Source: Tolypothrix bouteillei VB521301
GTDB lineage: Bacteria; Cyanobacteriota; Cyanobacteriia; Cyanobacteriales; Nostocaceae
Assembly: GCF_000760695.4 (NCBI RefSeq)
Contig: NZ_JHEG04000001.1
Location: 7,849,123-7,913,122, forward strand
Direction of reading: 5' to 3'
DNA length: 64,000 nt
The notes beneath the pieces were generated by a model, which was not told where the DNA came from, made no database searches, and was given only the letters and a program-made list of their open reading frames with translations. Below are positions 34,652 to 43,128 of this stretch, piece after piece. How positions within the stretch are numbered: the stretch's first letter is position 1; every line of letters starts with the position of its first letter. The position numbers were made by a program, and so were the translations under genes.

Positions 34652-35089
34652 TCAGTGAATACTCGTGAACAATTTAAGAATATCTTTAAAAAGTTTTGGG
34701 CGAAGGTAATTCACCCTTTGGGTATCTCTGTATATCCCAAGGACATAGAGCTATAGGCTCGCTCTTTTCAGTTGGGAAATCTGCTGGCTTTCCCTAGACC
34801 CGCCATCTAGGTAAACTAGTGAATTTTAAACCGTTTTAGTAGCTTCTGGGCTCTCTGATGCTGAGGGGAGAACACATTATATGAAATAAGAATTCTAGAA
34901 ATTTTAATTTTAGCGATAAGAAGAGGCTAGTTTTTATGAAGTTTTGGTAATAATTGCAAACACGTGGTAATTTCCGGAAAACTTGTAGATCGGATTGGAA
35001 CTAAAATTGGCATATTTGGCTCGATTGAGACCTATATCCAGTTATAGACCTTTAAGTTGTAGGTGTTTTGAGGAGTGATTGAAAGTAAT
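34652..35089. other. Intergenic region without a recognised gene
   Basis: Divergent region between the small membrane protein gene and the SRPBCC gene. Apart from A+T-rich stretches and an imperfect GGGTATCTCTGTATATCCC foldback near 34719-34740, I see nothing to call. Confidence 0.45.
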
Positions 35090-35647
35090 ATGAGGGCATC
35101 GTCAACATCAGATACAGTTATTACTGGTTCAAATATGGTTTGGAATCAAGATCAACAAAGATTGTTGATGCAAGGCGAAATATTAGTACAGACAAGCTCG
35201 CATACAGCCTGGGGCGGTGCTGTGACAGCCACAATGTACGTACCATTGATGCGATCGCAAGTGTGGCAGCAAATTACAGATTATCCCCGTTGGGTGCAAT
35301 ATTTTCCGGATGTGACCAAAAGTGAAGTGTTGCAACGAGGAGAAGCCAAGCGTCTGTATCAAGCAGCACAAAAAGCTTTCTTATTTTTTACAGCTCAAGT
35401 CGAAATTTACCTTAACGTTGTAGAAGAAATTGGACAGCGGATACAATTTCGACTGGAAAAAGGCACATTTCACGATTTTACGGCTAACTTAGAGCTAAAA
35501 GATTGTGGTAATGGCACTTTACTGACTTATGGAGTGGCAGCAACTCCGACCATACCCGTACCATCTATTTTTATACAACAAGCAATGAACTTTGAATTGC
35601 CAACAAATATGCGTAAAATGCGACAAGTGCTTTGTAAGGGTCAGTAA
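35090..35647 (+). CDS. SRPBCC (START/Bet v1-like) family protein
   Basis: Small soluble protein (185 residues) of the SRPBCC fold with the family pattern MRSQVWQQITDYPRWVQYFPDVTKSEVL, then GTFHDFTANLELKDCGNGTLLTYG. Members bind hydrophobic ligands such as polyketides, lipids or cofactors, or act as cyclases. The start is probably ATG at 35090, after AGGAG at 35071; the in-frame GTG at 35075 is less likely because it has no site upstream. Its stop is 5 bases before the DUF924 gene, so the two are one operon. Cyanobacteria have many paralogues of this type, mostly unassigned. The ligand is unknown. Confidence 0.8.
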   Translation: MRASSTSDTVITGSNMVWNQDQQRLLMQGEILVQTSSHTAWGGAVTATMYVPLMRSQVWQQITDYPRWVQYFPDVTKSEVLQRGEAKRLYQAAQKAFLFFTAQVEIYLNVVEEIGQRIQFRLEKGTFHDFTANLELKDCGNGTLLTYGVAATPTIPVPSIFIQQAMNFELPTNMRKMRQVLCKGQ

Positions 35648-35652
35648 AAGCG

Positions 35653-36228
35653 ATGTCACAGGCAACTGAAATTTTAGACTTTTGGTTTGGCAAACCAGAT
35701 GAACCGGGTTATGGAAAACCAAAATCTTCATGGTTTAGTAAAAAACCGGAATTTGACGAAGAACTTCGCGTCCGGTTTTTAACAGCTTATCAAAAAGCAG
35801 CAGCAGGAAATCTCGACGAATGGCTTGATGCCCCTGAGAGCTGTTTGGCTCTCATTTTGCTGCTCGATCAATTTCCCCGAAACGTTTTCCGAGATACTCC
35901 CGAAGCCTTTTTAACAGACTGGGAAGCACTCTCCGCAGCGCATCATGCCATTGCCCATGGCTATGACAAAGCACTTCTACCTGTCCAACGCTGGTTTATT
36001 TATCTCCCATTTGAACACAGCGAAAACTTGGAACATCAGCGTAAGTCGGTTCAGTTGTTTGAGCAACTCACCAACGATCCTGACAGTGCCAGTTGTATTG
36101 ATTATGCTATTCGCCATATGAAAGTCATAGAGCGTTTTGGTCGCTTTCCCCATCGCAATGCGATTTTGGGAAGAACTTCAACACCAGAAGAAAAAGAGTT
36201 TTTAAAACAGACAGGGTCTTCTTTTTAA
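35653..36228 (+). CDS. DUF924 family protein
   Basis: Soluble, all-helical protein of 191 residues of DUF924, whose fold is TPR-like. Recognised by ILDFWFGKPDEPGYGKPKSS, then ALILLLDQFPRNVFRDTPEAF, then RWFIYLPFEHSENLEHQ. The family is widespread in bacteria and fungi and its biochemical role is unknown. It follows the SRPBCC gene with a 5-base gap and is probably translated with it. A hairpin formed by GTGACCGA / TCGGTCAC lies just after the stop and reaches the stop of the convergent Nif11 gene. Confidence 0.88.
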   Translation: MSQATEILDFWFGKPDEPGYGKPKSSWFSKKPEFDEELRVRFLTAYQKAAAGNLDEWLDAPESCLALILLLDQFPRNVFRDTPEAFLTDWEALSAAHHAIAHGYDKALLPVQRWFIYLPFEHSENLEHQRKSVQLFEQLTNDPDSASCIDYAIRHMKVIERFGRFPHRNAILGRTSTPEEKEFLKQTGSSF

Positions 36229-36237
36229 GAATAATCG

Positions 36238-36269
36238 GTGACCGATGAGCACCAACCAGCGTCGGTCAC
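36238..36269. terminator. Possible bidirectional terminator between convergent genes
   Basis: 8-bp stem GTGACCGA (36238-36245) / TCGGTCAC (36262-36269). The right arm covers the stop codon of the Nif11 gene. No T-run on either side. Confidence 0.4.
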
Positions 36270-36526
36270 TGAAATACGTACTGTTTATATTCTGATAAAT
36301 TTATTGAATCTTGAAGAACAATTGGTTCACTGCCAAACAAGACAGCGTCTAATTCGCTTTCCGTAAAAGAATAGCCTAAAGTAGTAGCAAAATTAACAAT
36401 TTTTGTTTTATCCCAATCCCAAATACCAAATAATCCGCGAACGCAGCACTGACGGTAGTATTGCTCGTAAATTGCTCGATCCGACATCAACGTGTCATAA
36501 AAAGCATTCACTTGCTCTAGTGCCAT
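36266..36526 (-). CDS. Nif11 domain protein
   Basis: An 86-residue protein with the Nif11 domain. The hallmark is F-Y-D-x-L near the start, then the IVNFATTLGYSFTESEL end of the helix-turn-helix-like motif (about residues 41-57). Nif11 proteins were named from cyanobacterial nitrogen-fixation regions, and the same domain serves as a leader peptide of nitrile-hydratase-like and lanthipeptide precursors. Here the C-terminus (DSINLSEYKQYVFQ) lacks a Gly-Gly cleavage site and a Cys/Ser/Thr-rich core, so it is more likely a free-standing Nif11 protein than a peptide precursor. No modification enzyme lies nearby. The start ATG follows AAAGGGAGAT. Confidence 0.85.
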   Translation of the reverse strand: MALEQVNAFYDTLMSDRAIYEQYYRQCCVRGLFGIWDWDKTKIVNFATTLGYSFTESELDAVLFGSEPIVLQDSINLSEYKQYVFQ

Positions 36527-36654
36527 AGCATTTTATCTCCCTTTAGTATGATTTGTAGCATTTAGACAAAGCTACATAGATCCACCAGTTAATTCCGGTT
36601 ACATACATTATTCAAAAGATTTGTGTTCTGCCAAGGATAAATTTAGAAAAAGCG

Positions 36655-36740
36655 ATCGGGGACAAGGGGGATAAGGGAGACAAGGGAGACAAGGAAGAAT
36701 TCTACCTTGTCTACCCCCTCTACCTTGTCCCCGATCCCTT
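36655..36740. repeat. Foldback of short tandem repeats
   Basis: GATCGGGGACAAGGGGGATA, then GGGAGACAAGGGAGACAAGG, face CCTTGTCTACCCCCTCTACC and TTGTCCCCGATCCC across a GAATTC centre. They form a long imperfect hairpin after the kinase-FHA gene. Confidence 0.75.
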
Positions 36741-36742
36741 CT

Positions 36743-38455
36743 TTATCCTTTCTTCGATGCAATACAACGTCGGATCTCATCATTAAAAAGCCAGCCTTGG
36801 CTACCATCAGGTAGTTGAACTTCTGTAAAATCACCGCGCGATCGCAAAAACAAAACCCTTTCGCCTAGCTTGAGTTGTTTGATTGCACCAACTTCTGTTC
36901 CCGGTTCGGGTCGTAATTTAGCCGTAAACCTACCACCAGGAGGGGAAATAATACGACAAAGCTGGGGTTTTTCAGATAGCCAACTCTGTTGTGCGTTACT
37001 TCCGCTTGTGTTGTCAGCGTTAAAAAAGACCAATCCACCGATCGCACTCGCACAGACGGCAAAACTGACTCCCAAGAGGCGTGGCACTTTGCTGGGTATT
37101 GAAGCAATTGTAGATCGACCCGACCGCACAATCAGCTTTGAGTGTTCTTTAAAGCTGTTCACTTTGGGCATGCGTATCGTTTTCACGACGGGTTGTTGCG
37201 GGGCGATCGGTACAAGTGCGAATTCAATTGGAACATACCCTACAGGATAATCCTTGCTTGCGATCGCACTCACCCTAACATTGACTTGTCCCAAACGTAT
37301 ACTGCTACCAATAAAAAGAGGTATTTCACCAGCTAAAAGTAATTGACCATCAACAATAGGAGGGTTCCTTTGGCGTAAATTCCGCAAATAAAATCTTTCC
37401 TTAGCTTGATGAAAAAAGATTTCAATATGCAGCCCTGACACGGTTGGATCGTTCAAAACAATATCGCACTCTTCGGGATTGCGACCAACACGAACTCTAC
37501 CGGGCTTCTTGCTATGTTGCTTCTCAGTAATTTTGCGATTCTTAGCTAATTCTCCTTCTTCCCATTCCAAAGTCAGTTCGTGTAAAGTCGTAGTTGTGAC
37601 AGTCGCCTCAACACCTGAAAGTTGGTTGGGGTAAGCCGCTAATTCTCGAAGCGCACACAAAGCCTCTGTTGCTGTCTGATAACGATCCTTGAAGTGATAG
37701 CGTGTCATTTGAGTTAAGACAGCAGATAATCCCGGACTCACACAAGCTAGATGTTGCCACAAAATTTCTCCTGTGTTCGGATCGTCTTGGAGTTTGTGCG
37801 GATACATCCCCGTGAGTGCTTGAATACCCATCATCCCCAAGGCGTAGATATCGCTGCTAGGGCGCGGTAAGCGTCTAATTTGTTCGGAAGGCATATATCC
37901 GCGAGTTCCGACGATCAGAGTCAGATTATTATGCCCCGTGCGAGTTGCTGTTTGACTTCGCAATTGTTTAATTGCGCCAAAGTCAATCAGAACTAATTTG
38001 TTATCTGAAGCGCGTCTGATAAGATTGCTGGGTTTAATATCACGATGAATGACTCCTTGGCTGTGGACAAACTCTAAAATGCTCAGTACCTCAATGAGCA
38101 ATTGGATAACTTGGCTTTCTGTCCATCTCAACCCCAAAGTTATTTCTTTGTTGAGAGAGTATCCATCAATAAATTCTTGTACCAAATAAAATTCTTGGTT
38201 CTCTTCAAAATATGCAAACAGTCGGGGAATTTGGTCGTGGCTACCCAACTTTTGCAACGTTTCAGCTTCTTTTTGAAATAACCTTCTAGCAGTTTCTAAA
38301 ATTTCAGGGTCTGTACTAGAAGATTTAAGATGTTTGAGGACGCATTTAGGGTTTCCTGGGAGGTGGCTGTCCTCAGCAACGTAAGTTTGCCCAAAACCTC
38401 CTTCACCCAATACTTCAAGGACTTTGTAATGTCCTGCTAGTAACTGCCCAATCAT
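36743..38455 (-). CDS. Ser/Thr kinase with FHA and SH3 domains, one membrane helix
   Basis: Hanks-type kinase (570 residues from ATG 38455, the usual M-I-G-Q-L-L start; an upstream ATG adds 11 residues). The kinase domain at about 10-275 has K41 (VLKHLK), HRDIKPSN at 137-144 and DFGAIK from 158. An FHA domain at about 318-400 (VRVGRNPEECDIVLNDPTVS) binds phosphothreonine. A single hydrophobic helix near 457-475 (LGVSFAVCASAIGGLVFF) puts the C-terminal bacterial SH3 domain (about 500-565; FTAKLRPEPGTEVGAIKQLKLGE... GSQGWLFNDEIRRC) outside. It can therefore sense the cell wall and signal inside. The upstream GGATAAA tandem repeat lies in its promoter region. Confidence 0.92.
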   Translation of the reverse strand: MIGQLLAGHYKVLEVLGEGGFGQTYVAEDSHLPGNPKCVLKHLKSSSTDPEILETARRLFQKEAETLQKLGSHDQIPRLFAYFEENQEFYLVQEFIDGYSLNKEITLGLRWTESQVIQLLIEVLSILEFVHSQGVIHRDIKPSNLIRRASDNKLVLIDFGAIKQLRSQTATRTGHNNLTLIVGTRGYMPSEQIRRLPRPSSDIYALGMMGIQALTGMYPHKLQDDPNTGEILWQHLACVSPGLSAVLTQMTRYHFKDRYQTATEALCALRELAAYPNQLSGVEATVTTTTLHELTLEWEEGELAKNRKITEKQHSKKPGRVRVGRNPEECDIVLNDPTVSGLHIEIFFHQAKERFYLRNLRQRNPPIVDGQLLLAGEIPLFIGSSIRLGQVNVRVSAIASKDYPVGYVPIEFALVPIAPQQPVVKTIRMPKVNSFKEHSKLIVRSGRSTIASIPSKVPRLLGVSFAVCASAIGGLVFFNADNTSGSNAQQSWLSEKPQLCRIISPPGGRFTAKLRPEPGTEVGAIKQLKLGERVLFLRSRGDFTEVQLPDGSQGWLFNDEIRRCIASKKG

Positions 38456-39104
38456 GTTGTAACGGTGATTGTAAAAAGATTTCCGCAATGATTCCCCACG
38501 TAAAGAAAGGATAAAGGATAAAGGATGAAGGATGAAAAGAACAATGAAGAATCAAGGGTCATAAATAACGACTTTTCATACTTTACACTTGAGACTTCAC
38601 ACTTTATCTAACATATTTTTCTAATAAATAGGGAAGTCTAAATAGAGAAGAGTTTTGTATGGTTTGTTGCACTTTACTTGAAGTGCTCTAGTGTCGCTTA
38701 TTTGGTAGATATCAATAAAACGACCCCAGTACATAAATGAATATCAAATCTAATAAACCATTGTTGCCATTTTGGCAGATTTACTCAAAACCTAATTCAA
38801 TCTTTTTCGATATTTTTATTTAATCTTTTAGTCAAATTCATATCGATTTAAATTAGGAGAATTAACTACGGTGAGCCAGATTAACATAAAAAGACGAAAC
38901 TAAAAGTTTACAATAAACATTAATAGTTTATTGGAAAAATACTCTAAAAAGTTAGAGCCTATACAGACGTACAAATATGTTGCTCTATGAACTAAGTACA
39001 GTATATTAAAAAAGTTACGTTTATAAAAATTTTGAAAAAAAGCTTTTTATACAGATAATTCTACGGTAAAAGATAATTTATGTCTGAGTGAGGGCATCCC
39101 TATT
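38456..39104. other. Intergenic region, 650 bases
   Basis: 38506-38536 is a GGATAAA/GGATGAA short tandem repeat. The rest is A+T rich with no ORF or RNA gene I can support. Divergent promoters of the kinase and the lipoprotein are expected here. Confidence 0.5.
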
Positions 39105-39506
39105 ATGAAGAACTCTTTTCGGTTAGAATTTGGTACGATTTGTATCACTGTACTCTTGACATTATGTGGATGTGTGTCTCCAAAGGATTTAGATAATGTC
39201 AAATTTGAATTGCAAGATACGCAACAACAACTTCAAGAGGCGCAGAGACAGCTCAAGGATAGCGAACAACAAATTCAAATCCTGCAACAGCAACTCAAAC
39301 AAAAAAATTCTGATATTGTAATAATGAACACTTGTTTGCAAGGTGTCGGGCGGGCGTTATCTGATATGGGAGATGGAAACAGTTCCGGGGCTTTTACGAA
39401 TTTATCGTCAGTAGCGCAAGAATGCCGTCAATCGGATAGTATTGCAGAAAAAGTTCGCGTTGAGAAAAACAAAATATCCACCATAACAGTAACCACCAAC
39501 AACTAA
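39105..39506 (+). CDS. Coiled-coil lipoprotein
   Basis: Protein of 133 residues with a lipoprotein signal: a hydrophobic stretch at about 10-21 and the lipobox LCGC (Cys23 or so). Residues 28-68 are a coiled coil with many Q/E heptads (LQDTQQQLQEAQRQLKDSEQ), and the remaining part is polar with two more cysteines (NTCLQGVGRALSD, AQECRQSD). It is probably anchored to a membrane and extends outward. No family recognised. The methyltransferase gene follows after 81 bases on the same strand. Confidence 0.75.
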   Translation: MKNSFRLEFGTICITVLLTLCGCVSPKDLDNVKFELQDTQQQLQEAQRQLKDSEQQIQILQQQLKQKNSDIVIMNTCLQGVGRALSDMGDGNSSGAFTNLSSVAQECRQSDSIAEKVRVEKNKISTITVTTNN

Positions 39507-39587
39507 CAACTAACCTTGAGCTACCTCAAAGACAGAGGAAGAAATTTTTGACAAAGTAGGGATAGCATTCAATCGGGAGTTAAAGAC

Positions 39588-40364
39588 ATGAGCAATGCTA
39601 CCCTCAATTTCCAAACAGCAGCCGGACACCAAGTGCTAGCTGCTGCAGGTAAAAAATATTTACGTCCGGGTGGACGATTAGCAACAGAGCAATTACTCCA
39701 ATGGGCTAATTTTCAGCCCGGAGAGACGGTTTTAGAATTAGCCTCTAGTTTTGGCTACAGCGCCATAGAACTGGCAAAACGTTATAACGTGAAAGTTGTT
39801 GGTGTAGAAAAAAATCCTGAAAGTGCTCTTCGTGCTCGTGCTAATATCCGTAACGCAGGCTTAGAAAACCAAATCGAAATTATTGAGGGTGATATTTTTC
39901 AATTAAATAAAATACCGGGTAAGTTCGATTACGTTTTAGCAGAAGCGATTTTGACCATGCAATCGCCCCCTGGCAAAGCTAAAATTTTATCTCAAATACA
40001 CAACAAACTTAAAACTAAAGGTCTATTTCTCAGCCATGAATTACTAGCCAATGGCAAAGAAGAAGAAATTCATACCGATCTGGCAAGAGTGTTAAGATAT
40101 AATTCCAAGCCACTTTCACAAGCTAACTGGAACGCTGTGTTTGCCTCTGCAGGATTGCAACTGCAGCAGCAAAAAATTGGAAAAATGTCCTTATTAAATT
40201 TAGGGCAGATGTTTCAAGATGAAGGTGTATTAAGTACTATTCGGATTTTATGGAACATTTTTACCCATAAGCCTATTCGCCAACGAGTTTGGGAAATGCG
40301 CCGGATTTTCCATAAATACAACAACGAACTAGGCTATATTATCATTTGCGCGATCGCCCAATAA
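39588..40364 (+). CDS. Class I SAM-dependent methyltransferase
   Basis: Soluble methyltransferase of 258 residues. The SAM-binding motif I is PGETVLELASSFGYSAIELA (about 45-64), a variant of D-x-G-x-G-x-G where L-A-S-S-F-G replaces the usual C-G-x-G. Then comes VVGVEKNPESALRAR (motif II acidic residue), IEIIEGDIFQLNK and DYVLAEAILTM. Substrate type cannot be read. The start ATG is clear. It is followed by a repeat element and a cupin gene. Small molecule methylation (lipid, quinone-like) is the usual role of such proteins; that is inference. Confidence 0.85.
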   Translation: MSNATLNFQTAAGHQVLAAAGKKYLRPGGRLATEQLLQWANFQPGETVLELASSFGYSAIELAKRYNVKVVGVEKNPESALRARANIRNAGLENQIEIIEGDIFQLNKIPGKFDYVLAEAILTMQSPPGKAKILSQIHNKLKTKGLFLSHELLANGKEEEIHTDLARVLRYNSKPLSQANWNAVFASAGLQLQQQKIGKMSLLNLGQMFQDEGVLSTIRILWNIFTHKPIRQRVWEMRRIFHKYNNELGYIIICAIAQ

Positions 40365-40410
40365 TCTCAAAAGAGGAGAGAAAGCAAGAGTATTTTGTTG
40401 AAAACAGTTC

Positions 40411-40515
40411 ATATCAAATCCGTTTATATCGGAATTATTTCTCTTTCCTCTCTCTCTCTGCGCTCTCTGCGTCTCTGCGGTTTTTTAATCATTCATATCC
40501 TACCGGATTTGATAT
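40411..40515. mobile_element. Small MITE-like element with ATATCAAATCCG ends
   Basis: ATATCAAATCCG (40411-40422) and its exact reverse complement CGGATTTGATAT (40504-40515) bound a 105-bp stretch. The interior contains CTCTCTCTGCGCTCTCTGCG, then TCTCTGCGGTTTTTTAA, a sequence I associate with dispersed repeats of Nostocales genomes. No coding capacity. Confidence 0.55.
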
Positions 40516-40575
40516 CAAATACAAAGCTTTGCAATCCACAATATAAACTCCACGCATCCAAAATCTAAAATTCCT

Positions 40576-40899
40576 ATGATGAATACTACCAAATCCAACA
40601 TCCAATTGTATTCAGAAATTGAATACCCCTGTGACGGAGTTCTGAGCAAAGTGTTAATCAAAGATAAAACTTGTCAATACACGCTCTTTTGTTTAGCAGC
40701 TGACACGGAAATTTCCGAGCATACCTCTACCCGCAATGCCACAATAAACGTTATCCAAGGAAAGGGTTTCCTGACTTTATCAGGAGAAGAGATCGCACTA
40801 GAACCTGGTGTTTTTGTCTTTATGCCTGCAAATGCTCCCCATGCATTGAAAGCCACGGATAATTTAGCATTTTTACTAACTCTTTGTAACAGAGATTAA
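40576..40899 (+). CDS. Cupin domain protein
   Basis: Single-cupin protein of 107 residues. The barrel motifs are visible: SEHTSTRNATINVIQGKGFLTL (motif 1 with H and the later acidic residue) and PGVFVFMPANAPHALKA (motif 2 with H). Single cupins of this length often bind a metal and act as sensors or small-molecule enzymes. Only some canonical metal ligands are present: H and E are there in motif 1, and the second H of the H-x-H pair appears as T. Function unknown. A short ATG pair begins the frame. Confidence 0.82.
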   Translation: MMNTTKSNIQLYSEIEYPCDGVLSKVLIKDKTCQYTLFCLAADTEISEHTSTRNATINVIQGKGFLTLSGEEIALEPGVFVFMPANAPHALKATDNLAFLLTLCNRD

Positions 40900-40925
40900 A
40901 AAAGGATTGGGAGATACCTGAAAAG

Positions 40926-41621
40926 TTACTGCTCTCCATTAGCGATCGCGTCTAATTTCTTCGTATCCAGAATCGTTATTTTGCCTCCGCGACTGTAATC
41001 AATAACTGAGTTCACACTTTTGATCAAACGGACACATTCTTCATAAGTGATGCCAATACTTCGAGCCATGCGATAGTAAGGCAATTGAATTTTCAACGCT
41101 ACTCCTTGTTCGGTTGGCTCCGTACCATCATGAGTCGCAAAATATTGAATTAATCTTGCAAGACGGACAATAGCTCTTTCAGAGACTAACCCATGAACTG
41201 TTTCATGTAGTTGCTGAATGCGAGAGTTAAAAACCACGAGCATACGCAGAGCAATATCAGGATTTTGCTGAATAGCTTTCAGTAAAGCATCTCTTGCTAC
41301 CGTCAAAATCTCGCAATCACTCTGCGCCGTCACAGTCGCAGGTGCAACACCATCTCCAAGTAAAGCAGGAGCCGCAAAAATATCCCCAGTAGAAAGAGTG
41401 CGAAGAATTGTTTCTTTCCCTGTTGATGCTGTTTTAGTTATTTGAATTGAACCACCCACCACAGCGTATAACTTTGCTGGTAAACGATCTCCTTCATGCA
41501 GGATAATTTCACCATTCCGGTAGGAATGTACTTGAGTGTGAGGTTGCAAATTCAATTTATCTGCTGTTTCCAAATCGGCTAGTACGCTAACTTTTGAAAG
41601 CTGTTCTACACTTGCCTGCAT
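40926..41621 (-). CDS. Crp/Fnr-family transcription regulator
   Basis: Regulator of 231 residues with an N-terminal cyclic-nucleotide-binding-like barrel (about 15-125; NGEIILHEGDRLPAKLYAVV, then LSTGDIFAAPALLGDG) and a C-terminal winged helix (about 150-215; QLPYYRMARSIGITYEECVR). The residues that bind cAMP in E. coli Crp (the R-x-A-[ST]-A loop) are not conserved here, so it may sense another signal. The recognition helix TYEECVRLIKS keeps the E-x2-R pattern of the Crp group. It starts 7 bases after the amidase stop on the same strand, hence one operon, with the amidase perhaps under its own control. Confidence 0.88.
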   Translation of the reverse strand: MQASVEQLSKVSVLADLETADKLNLQPHTQVHSYRNGEIILHEGDRLPAKLYAVVGGSIQITKTASTGKETILRTLSTGDIFAAPALLGDGVAPATVTAQSDCEILTVARDALLKAIQQNPDIALRMLVVFNSRIQQLHETVHGLVSERAIVRLARLIQYFATHDGTEPTEQGVALKIQLPYYRMARSIGITYEECVRLIKSVNSVIDYSRGGKITILDTKKLDAIANGEQ

Positions 41622-41628
41622 AATTGGA

Positions 41629-43038
41629 TTACTGGTTACCAGTCACCGTTAACGATGGACGGTGCTGAATCCATGGCTTTGCAACTTCCAGTTGTGCTGC
41701 TAGGCTAATTAAGGTAGCTTCTGCTGCGGGGCGTCCTATCAATTGCACGCCTATAGGTAAACCATTGCTGTCAAAACCCACAGGAAGTGCGATCGCAGGT
41801 TGTCCTGTCGCATTAGCGGGCGGACAGGGTGCAACCCAGTCAATAATTTTTTGGAATGTCTCTTCTGGGCTTAAGTCTGCCCATTCTCCAACACGAATGG
41901 GAGAATGGAGGTAAACTGGCAATACCAGTACATCCACCGTATCAAAAAATGCCACAATTTGTCGGGATACAACTTGCATTTGAGAAACTGCTTTCAAGTA
42001 TTCCCCAGCAGAACCGCTTCTTTCAAACAACCATTGGGTAAATGGCTGTAAAATCTCATAAGGAAGCCCCGAAGAAGCTGGTGCAGTTTGCCAAACAATT
42101 TTAAACGGTTCTACGATCCCACTAAAATCAGGGCATTTTTCTTCCACAACATGACCGAGTTGTTCTAATAACTCGACTGTTTGCAAGACTCCTTGCTTGC
42201 AGTTGCTATCTGCTTCTCCAATGGGAAGGATTTTTGTAGAATAAGCAATCCGCAACCGTCCTGGTTTGATTTGAGTCGCAGCAAGAAATGATGGTTCGGG
42301 ATTGGGAAGCCAATATGGATCGCCCGTGACATAGCCAGACATCACATCTAAAAGTGCAGCCGCATCTGCAACAGTACGTCCCAGGGGACCGTTCATTGCA
42401 ATACCATTCATGCGATCGCCCACGGGTGCGTGAGTTACGCGTCCCCGTGATGGCTTGATTCCCACCAAACCACAACAAGCTGCTGGTCCCCGCACCGAAC
42501 CGCCACCATCAGAACCTTGGGCGATCGCGCACAACCCTGCTGCTACGGCTGCGGCTGCACCACCACTCGAACCACCGGGAGTGTATTCCAAATTCCAGGG
42601 ATTTCTAGCAGGAGGAAAGCCCCTCGGTTCCGTATAGGGACACGCACCTAGTTCTGAAGTTGCTGTTTTACCGAGAATAATAAATCCAGCGTGCTTAATG
42701 CGCGTAACCACACCATCATCATAATTAGGAATATTATTTAATAATGCCGGATTTCCAAAAGTACAAGGGACACCTGCAAGGGGGTTCAAGTCTTTGATAG
42801 AAATTGGCACGCCAAAAAATGGTGGCAATTCGGAAGCACTTGCGAGAATCTCTGTTTTAGCTTTAGCATCTGCAATAGCTTGCTCTGCCAACACTGTAAA
42901 ATAACTTCCCAACTGAGGATTGAACTGTTGAATGCGTTCTAGGTAGACTTGTACTAAGTCTAGGGGAGAAACTTCCCGACGACGAACTAACTGCGCCTGT
43001 TCTAGGGCTGGAGTAAAAGCTAGATCCACTTGATTCAT
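41629..43038 (-). CDS. Amidase-signature family enzyme
   Basis: Amidase of 469 residues with the Ser-cisSer-Lys triad: Lys in [12 protein letters not shown], the glycine/serine-rich [14 protein letters not shown] segment and the nucleophile Ser in [20 protein letters not shown]. The family includes GatA and also amide-, aryl-acylamide- and nitrile-processing amidases. The usual GatA companions (gatB, gatC) are absent and the sequence differs at the C-terminus, so I call it a stand-alone amidase, perhaps for ammonia release. It is followed by a Crp-type regulator after 7 bases. The start ATG lies 91 bases from the divergent MpaB-like gene. Confidence 0.88.
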   Translation of the reverse strand: MNQVDLAFTPALEQAQLVRRREVSPLDLVQVYLERIQQFNPQLGSYFTVLAEQAIADAKAKTEILASASELPPFFGVPISIKDLNPLAGVPCTFGNPALLNNIPNYDDGVVTRIKHAGFIILGKTATSELGACPYTEPRGFPPARNPWNLEYTPGGSSGGAAAAVAAGLCAIAQGSDGGGSVRGPAACCGLVGIKPSRGRVTHAPVGDRMNGIAMNGPLGRTVADAAALLDVMSGYVTGDPYWLPNPEPSFLAATQIKPGRLRIAYSTKILPIGEADSNCKQGVLQTVELLEQLGHVVEEKCPDFSGIVEPFKIVWQTAPASSGLPYEILQPFTQWLFERSGSAGEYLKAVSQMQVVSRQIVAFFDTVDVLVLPVYLHSPIRVGEWADLSPEETFQKIIDWVAPCPPANATGQPAIALPVGFDSNGLPIGVQLIGRPAAEATLISLAAQLEVAKPWIQHRPSLTVTGNQ

Positions 43039-43128
43039 TGTGTTTTTTGAGGGTTTAGTTGTATTTATTCCTAGCGTTTTCTATCATTTTTTTTACTACC
43101 AGTTCATTCTAGAACAGGAGATACTCGC

